A stretch of 64,000 nt of DNA from Sipunculus nudus (Eukaryota; Annelida; Sipuncula; Golfingiida; Sipunculidae). Location of the stretch: positions 59,403,953-59,467,952 of the forward strand of contig CM049311.1 of NCBI GenBank assembly GCA_026874595.1, in the 5' to 3' direction. The notes under the pieces were generated by a model. That model had not been told where the DNA came from. It saw nothing but the letters and a program-made list of their open reading frames with translations, and searched no databases. This document shows, piece after piece, positions 59,036 through 64,000 of the stretch; positions within the stretch are counted from its first letter, which is position 1; every line of letters starts with the position of its first letter. The position numbers were made by a program, and so were the translations under genes.

Positions 59036-59041
<6 letters not shown>

Positions 59042-59128
<87 letters not shown>
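59042..59128. repeat. (TA)n array, right flank of pogo-like element
   Basis: About 43 TA units starting at the last base of the transposon terminus. Confidence 0.97.
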
Positions 59129-59130
<2 letters not shown>

Positions 59131-59511
59131 TGAAGGTGTTTGTCCGTGCTTGCTTAATTGGTCTTTTTAATTTTTAGCTTCCAGTGCTGAATGATGTCAA
59201 TCCTCAGTTAGTTTGTAAGTGCATGTTCTGTCAGTTTTCAGTCAAGCAAATCTCCGTATATAGCGTTTGATTTCTTTAAACTGTGCCATTGTATATAGTC
59301 AAGCGTTCAAGTCGTCTGTCACACGTCCTTATATCTACACAGTTACCTAAGAAATAAAAAAAACTATGAAAAAGCCAGACATAACAGAAATATGAGCTGG
59401 CCCGTCATAATAAAAAGGATCAACTAAAGTAGAAGAGTAAAACAACATGCTCGGACAGTAGCTCTGTATAAATCTTTGTTTTTTCTTTCTGCCCTGTCGC
59501 TCATCTGGTTG

Positions 59512-59512
<1 letters not shown>

Positions 59513-59565
<53 letters not shown>

Positions 59566-59628
59566 ACACACACATATATATATATTTATTTATATATATA
59601 TATATATATGAATTCTTATATATAGTAG

Positions 59629-59696
<68 letters not shown>

Positions 59697-59739
59697 TGAG
59701 AGGCCCATATATACTGTTACCTGGACAAATTCCGAAAAG

Positions 59740-59788
<49 letters not shown>

Positions 59789-59830
59789 GTATATATATAA
59801 ATATACATATATGTATATATATATATATTA
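59513..59830. repeat. (TA)n and (GA)n cluster
   Basis: TA arrays at 59513-59562, 59577-59610 and 59742-59830 surround a (GA)n tract at 59636-59702. Confidence 0.97.
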
Positions 59831-60856
59831 TGATTTTTAATTAGATGGAAATTCTATGGTTAAATTAATTGTTTTCACTAATTATCACTTGAGTTCTCAC
59901 TGATTAACTGACTGATTCGTAAAACTCTTCGTTGGAGGGGATCGCTCTGATGACGGATTCTTTAGTTCAAATAGGGGAAATTACCCGAATTGTGTTACAG
60001 AATGAATATTTTTTTGTTAAACTCCTTATACCCTGGAATTCGTTATGCATATATATTCCTATCAAACTCTTGTGAAAGTCAGGCACAGTTTCAGCTAATC
60101 TCTCCGAGTAAGAATTTCTAAATTAATAAATAAAAGGTGAATATTTATAATTCTGCCCAAAATGTCATAACCTTAACAATGAGTACCTACTTTCCTAAAA
60201 GGTTAACAATCCCACAGATATTCACGGAATTTCTTCATAGCATCCGATATTGGAACAACTAAAAACAAACACATTAAGTATATTTTAATATAAAAATCAG
60301 AAGAATTTTAAATATTTTTATTTTACAGCCTTTTTTCTTCCATGAAATCTTTGGTTCTGTCTTGGAGCATCAGGAGACGACTAGTTAGAAGAATTGGTAA
60401 TCATGCCCTTTGCGTATTCACATTGAACAAACAGTCAGGAGCGGATAAGTGTTAGGTTGTCATGTTAATTAGCACGTAACACCAATGATACAGAACTCTC
60501 AGTGACCGGTCACACCCAAGATTTCGCACTCTACCTTTATGTCGTTGGAATCATGACCCCTTCGGGACACTTAAACGTCCGCGACACCTCGACGCCGTAT
60601 CCATGAACAAAAGTTGATCTTCAACAATGAACAGAACCGTACCCATTCCTAGTTCTATCTCAGTCCTCTCAAAAAGTGAACTGGAAACAGGGTGTATATC
60701 TGCTCAGTCCTTATAATGAAGCAGAGCGTCGGTCTACCCTGTCCTGGGATAGCCGTGACAATAAGCACAGTAGGGAATGATAATAGGGCTGGTAAGCCTA
60801 CTTGAGTCGTGATACAAGCAATATCGAGGAATGCATCGCAGTGGTTTCAATCATTG
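59831..60856. other. no recognised gene
   Basis: AT-rich. Near the right edge (60685-60775) are AAACAGGGTGTATATCTGCTCAGTCC and GCAGAGCGTCGGTCTACC-like words belonging to the degenerate minisatellite described at 62040. Confidence 0.35.
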
Positions 60857-61806
60857 TATCCCCAGACAAAGTCGGGGATACTATGTTATCATACCGGTCC
60901 CGTCGCCGCCGCCGCCGCATATAAATCTTGTTGACGCGATAACTCAAAAAATATTTCATGGATCTTTACCAAATTTGGTATATGTATAGATATGGAAGAG
61001 AGGACGACGCCTATTAAAAATGAGGTCATGACTTTTACTAGGAGAGTGTCCTTGACCTTGAATAGGTCCAATTTTGGGGAAAATCACACAAATTCTTAAA
61101 TATCGCAAGAAATCTTGCATGGATTGATGCCAAAATCAAGTTGATGGAAGATCATGGATAGGGTTGTCGTGTTCCAGAAACTGGTGGCGCCACCTATTAT
61201 TCTTTACTTGTTTTCGTACCGTTTAATACCCCCAAAATTGCCACTTGACAGTACTGTGAGCATTATAAGTCAAAAACTAATGGTCAGATTTCTTTTATAT
61301 TATGCATATACATAGATATGGGTTATGGGATGATATTTTTTTTTAAATTGGGGTCATGACCTTTCCTATGAGAGTGGCCTTGACCTTGAATATTGCCATA
61401 TATGGTGAAAATTACACAAAATCATTAATATCTCAATAAGGGATGCATGGATTGGTTCAAAAATCAACTTGATCAAAGATCTTGGATATTATTGTCATGT
61501 ACTGGATACAGGTAGCGCCACCTATTATTCTTTTACTTGTTTTCGTGCCGTTTAATACCCCATCATTGTCACTTTACAGTTCTGTGAGCAAATTATAAGT
61601 CAAAAACTATCAGACAGATTTCTTTCATATTATGCATATACATAGATATGGGTTATTGGATGATGTTTATTTAAATTGGGGTCATGACCTTTCCTATGAG
61701 AGTGACCTTTTCTATGAGTGTGGTCTGATATTAATTGTTGCTGAAGATGGGGGGCCTATTCTTAAAGGGGGGGGGGGGGGGGGTTAATTGTCTGGGGATA
61801 CTATGG
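60857..61806 (+). mobile_element. R4 hairpin-headed repeat with ~329 bp internal units
   Basis: The left head is a hairpin TATCCCCAGAC-AAA-GTCGGGGATA (60857-60880) followed by CTATG. A (CCG)n tract is at 60902-60918. Two and a half internal units follow, with GGTGGCGCCACC / GGTAGCGCCACC plus TATTATTCTTTACTTG at 61183 and 61511 (period ~329), and GGTCATGACCTTTCCTATGAG. The right edge repeats GTCTGGGGATACTATGG (61790-61806) after a G18 run. Non-coding. Confidence 0.75.
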
Positions 61807-62039
61807 TACCTGCGGTGCCAAGAAATATCCAGTTCATATTGTGCATTCATATGCATTCATATTGTGGTAAAACCGACCATAATCCTTACATTATATATAA
61901 CATTATATATGATTATTTAACACAAGATAATACATGTGAACTCACAACCCAAACTGAAACCCTGTGTGAATGATAACGAGTCATTTCCTGTATCGACTGC
62001 AAGTTGTCTGGGACCTATATATACCCCGTGCGAGCTATG

Positions 62040-62175
62040 ATTGTGTTCATCCGTCTACTCAAAACTGGGAGTTATACAGGGCGCCGCTCTTTTCAGCTCT
62101 TAGAATGAACAGGGCATCTGTCCTTTCGGCCTTTGGAGGGAAACAGGGCGTCCGTTTACTCAGCCGTTAGACTGA
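62040..62175 (+). repeat. degenerate minisatellite, ~35-40 bp units
   Basis: ACAGGGCGCCGCTCTTTTCAG, ACAGGGCATCTGTCCTTTCGG and ACAGGGCGTCCGTTTACTCAG, each followed by C(T/C)(C/G)TTAGA.TGAA-like sequence, are diverged copies of one unit. Related words occur at 60685-60775, 62565-62590 and 63465-63535 (GGGCGTCAGTCGTCTCAGTCC; GGTGTCGGTCTTCTTAGCCC). Confidence 0.55.
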
Positions 62176-63344
62176 AACATGAAATCAACAAGAAAAAGAC
62201 CGGGGGCTCAGATACCTCAATTCTATGGCAATTCGAATTCATGATATCTTTTTAAATGTTAGATTCTCATTTAATTCAGTTCACTTTTTTGAACGGAGGG
62301 ATATGGATTCCAAATCAATTCACATTATTCAGTTCGATTCAAATGTAATATGTTATTCAGTAACGGAGATGAAACAACATATCCACTGCATGCTACTTGG
62401 GATACCTATTGTGACCACTGCCTTAACTATATATAGCAAACCTTGCATGGCTTATCTGCCAAGTGAATTACTCCGATAGAAAGAGCAACATTCATAGCCC
62501 CCATCCCGCCCAAGACCCGGCCTGGATTCAGTTTCGAATTTGGCCTCAGATCTGGCAATAACACTGGGCGTCAATCTACCATGTCCCTGAAATAAAAAAA
62601 AAATGCCTCAGTCCTCTCCGATACCAGTTAACGAAACAACGGGTCAGACAACTCAGCTCTGCTCTCCAGTGCAGGTTACTGTTTCAGCAAAGCCACCTAC
62701 TCAATAATTATACGGACAAGAAAAACGAAAGTAATGCGAATTTGTTAATCATGCTGTAAATTGATTCTGTTGGTTTCTTTAAGCGTTAAATCGGTGAAAT
62801 TCGAGTCATAAACAGTATTAGTATTTCGAATTTAATATTCCATAAAATAGCGTGGCATAGACTCTTTCTCTCTGACACACACCCGAAGGAATGGATTTAG
62901 GTTCTTTTAATGGGGTATTGAGATGGCTGAAGCTCACACATGCACTCGAAAACGGAACTTCCTTAAAACCCCAAAGCCACTGGACACATGACCGTCGCGC
63001 ACGTGAAAGGCTAGGAATGTTCTCCTGTGTCCCTGTAGTTAACACTGTATACACTCTACACATGCGCTTCTCACCGTCGAACATATCACAAAAATATCAA
63101 AATCCACGTCAATGCTCGGTACCTCATGACGATCAACGTATGTACTGTCCTCTGGACTGTTCCTGGGCTTTACCACGGCCGATGATCATCGGCTATTTAC
63201 ACGTCCTTCTATAAAATTAGCTTACAGGTCCATTTGTAAGCTACGCTGGCCGCCCGCAGATTATGACTTTCGATACACCAGGAAATCGGTGGACCGTCCA
63301 CTACCTAGCGTGCTGACCTGGGAGAATATGTTTCCCCCTAGTGC
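62176..63344. other. no gene established
   Basis: Frames at 62225-62479 and 62891-63214 have no recognisable domain or splice support. Confidence 0.35.
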
Positions 63345-63458
63345 CCTCAGTATATATACTCATGCCTACGTCACACATTCTGACCGCCTTTGGCCTTTGG
63401 TCCTCAGTATATATACTCATGCCTACGTCACACATCCTGACCGCCTTTGGCCTATCGG
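63345..63458 (+). repeat. 57 bp tandem duplication
   Basis: CCTCAGTATATATACTCATG ... ACCGCCTTTGGCC is present twice with a 57 bp period and only a few differences. It belongs to the same minisatellite-like neighbourhood, and ACTCATGCC..CGTCACACAT is repeated in both. Confidence 0.9.
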
Positions 63459-64000
63459 GCCTATATTGGGCGTCAGTCGTCTCAGTCCTTTGGAAGAAAT
63501 TTGGTGTCGGTCTTCTTAGCCCTCTGGATGAAATTGGAAGTCAGCATTTCAATTGTGTTAATTACTCAGGGTGTAAATGCTGCTTGTCTGGTCTGTGTTT
63601 TCATATCCACACATTCTGTTAAAATTAAGGCCTTTGGGCAGCAGAATGACAGAGGACTTAAGTCTTATTCAGGCGGAATTCTAGGAGTCTCTGTGAAGCC
63701 TGAAGTAATGCACTGCAAAGCCCTTTCCGATGACCGCGATAAACTGATAAGAACAAGAGTACTGAGATCAGTTTTCCGTGGTTTTGGTGAATGTCCACAC
63801 CCGACGAACGTTGAAGAGTATCCATCGATGCGGACCCGATGTAGAGCCCCTAATTATCTCCCAGGTCTTCAACAGCTTGTTCCTTTACAGCGATAAAGAG
63901 TATGTTGGGTCGGGATAAGAACGCAGCCTTATTTCACGCCATCGATGATTTGGAAGGGTTGGGACCAGTCAATACCGGCGTCTAACATGACCGACATCAT
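63459..64000 (+). other. open frame at window edge, not assigned
   Basis: The longest frame in the window (63447-63896, 149 codons) begins within the minisatellite and ends in TAA at 63894-63896. Its first half is repeat-derived. The second half (from about 63640; SVKPEVMHCKALSDDRDK and YPSMRTRCRAPNYLPG) has a mixed, protein-like composition but matches nothing I know. Chance or an exon truncated by my view; low confidence. Confidence 0.2.

Larger units (their letters stand above)
54171..59041. mobile_element. pogo/Tigger-like DNA transposon, 4.87 kb, decayed
   Basis: Left terminus CAGTAGAACGCC (54171) and right terminus GGCGTTCTACAG (59030-59041, second-last base A for T) form a 12 bp inverted repeat with one mismatch, flanked by TA on both sides, the pogo target preference. 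Just inside both ends are TAACGGCCAC / TTACGGTC / TCCTCTATT words typical of this group. A second inverted pair lies further in: 54358-54494 (TAGTGTAGGGGCATATGT, GAGTAAATTTT, ATGGTGCCA) against 58375-58494. AATAAA at 58901 may end a plus-strand transcript. No transposase with a DDE motif or CENP-B-type DNA-binding domain can be read. The interior carries microsatellites and a duplication, so it is dead or non-autonomous. Confidence 0.6.

Noticed and set aside
1-64000. CRISPR arrays, operons, rRNA, phage or bacterial genes
   Set aside because: The only short regular repeats are microsatellites, minisatellites and eukaryotic mobile elements; there are no repeat-spacer patterns and no dense coding.

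Overview
Organism. The window reads as AT-rich (roughly 35-40% GC by eye) nuclear DNA of a mollusc, most likely a bivalve and possibly a scallop. The grounds are: long (TA)n arrays every few kilobases; dispersed repeats ending in an AGCTCAG...CTGAGCT hairpin next to GTCCGTCCGTC-type tracts; repeats rich in AGGTCAAAGGTCAAGGTCA; GGCGCCACC motifs; a V-SINE-like element; and no operons, ribosome-binding sites or long ORFs. The longest ORF is about 150 codons. I find no complete protein gene, no functional tRNA or rRNA gene and no CRISPR. This is intergenic or intronic sequence dominated by decayed and non-autonomous mobile elements. Any genes crossing it are represented by a few uncertain candidate exons.

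Layout. 0-5.5 kb: a minus-strand V-SINE, one perfect oestrogen-response-element-like palindrome, a possible terminal exon (4234-4542) and a possible promoter plus first coding exon (5191-5467). 6-10.5 kb: two solo LTRs of one family (6118-6917 inside a TA array; 9532-10395 with a GCCT target duplication). 14.6-19 kb: an old copy of the main hairpin-ended repeat (R1), a tRNA-like SINE head, a perfect 5 x 47 bp array whose unit carries a TATA box, and a 'GCCCG' repeat. 19.8-20.9 kb: a TACGAA/TTCGTA-rich block. 23.5-24.1 kb: a tandem array of miniature LTR units with proline-tRNA primer site, polypurine tract and a tRNA-like sequence inside the LTR. This is the most unusual object in the window.

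24-41.3 kb: five near-complete copies and one fragment of a ~300 bp MITE, one of them sitting inside a repeat (R2) whose unoccupied copy lies at 39.1-39.5 kb. 32.2-34.1 and 44.5-45.7 kb: near-full copies of R1 in opposite orientation, with a short third copy. 39.5-43.5 kb: several exon-like segments, including a phase-compatible pair (42356-42455 and 43308-43491). 43.7-44.4 kb: a complex palindrome with a G22/C15 hairpin. 50.6-52.6 kb: an R1 relative followed by nine ~143 bp units, each with a nuclear-receptor-type motif.

54.0-59.0 kb: an LTR tail and a 4.87 kb pogo/Tigger-like DNA transposon with inverted termini and TA flanks, containing a 99%-identical 560 bp tandem duplication. 60.8-61.8 kb: another hairpin-headed repeat with ~329 bp internal units. 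60.7-63.5 kb: a degenerate minisatellite.

How the parts relate. No pathway can be read from the window. The logic is that of mobile DNA: LTR, TRIM, MITE, SINE and pogo-type elements nest in one another and in TA arrays, and they carry promoter-like or receptor-binding-like motifs (TATA boxes, Pol III boxes, DR1 sites) across the region.
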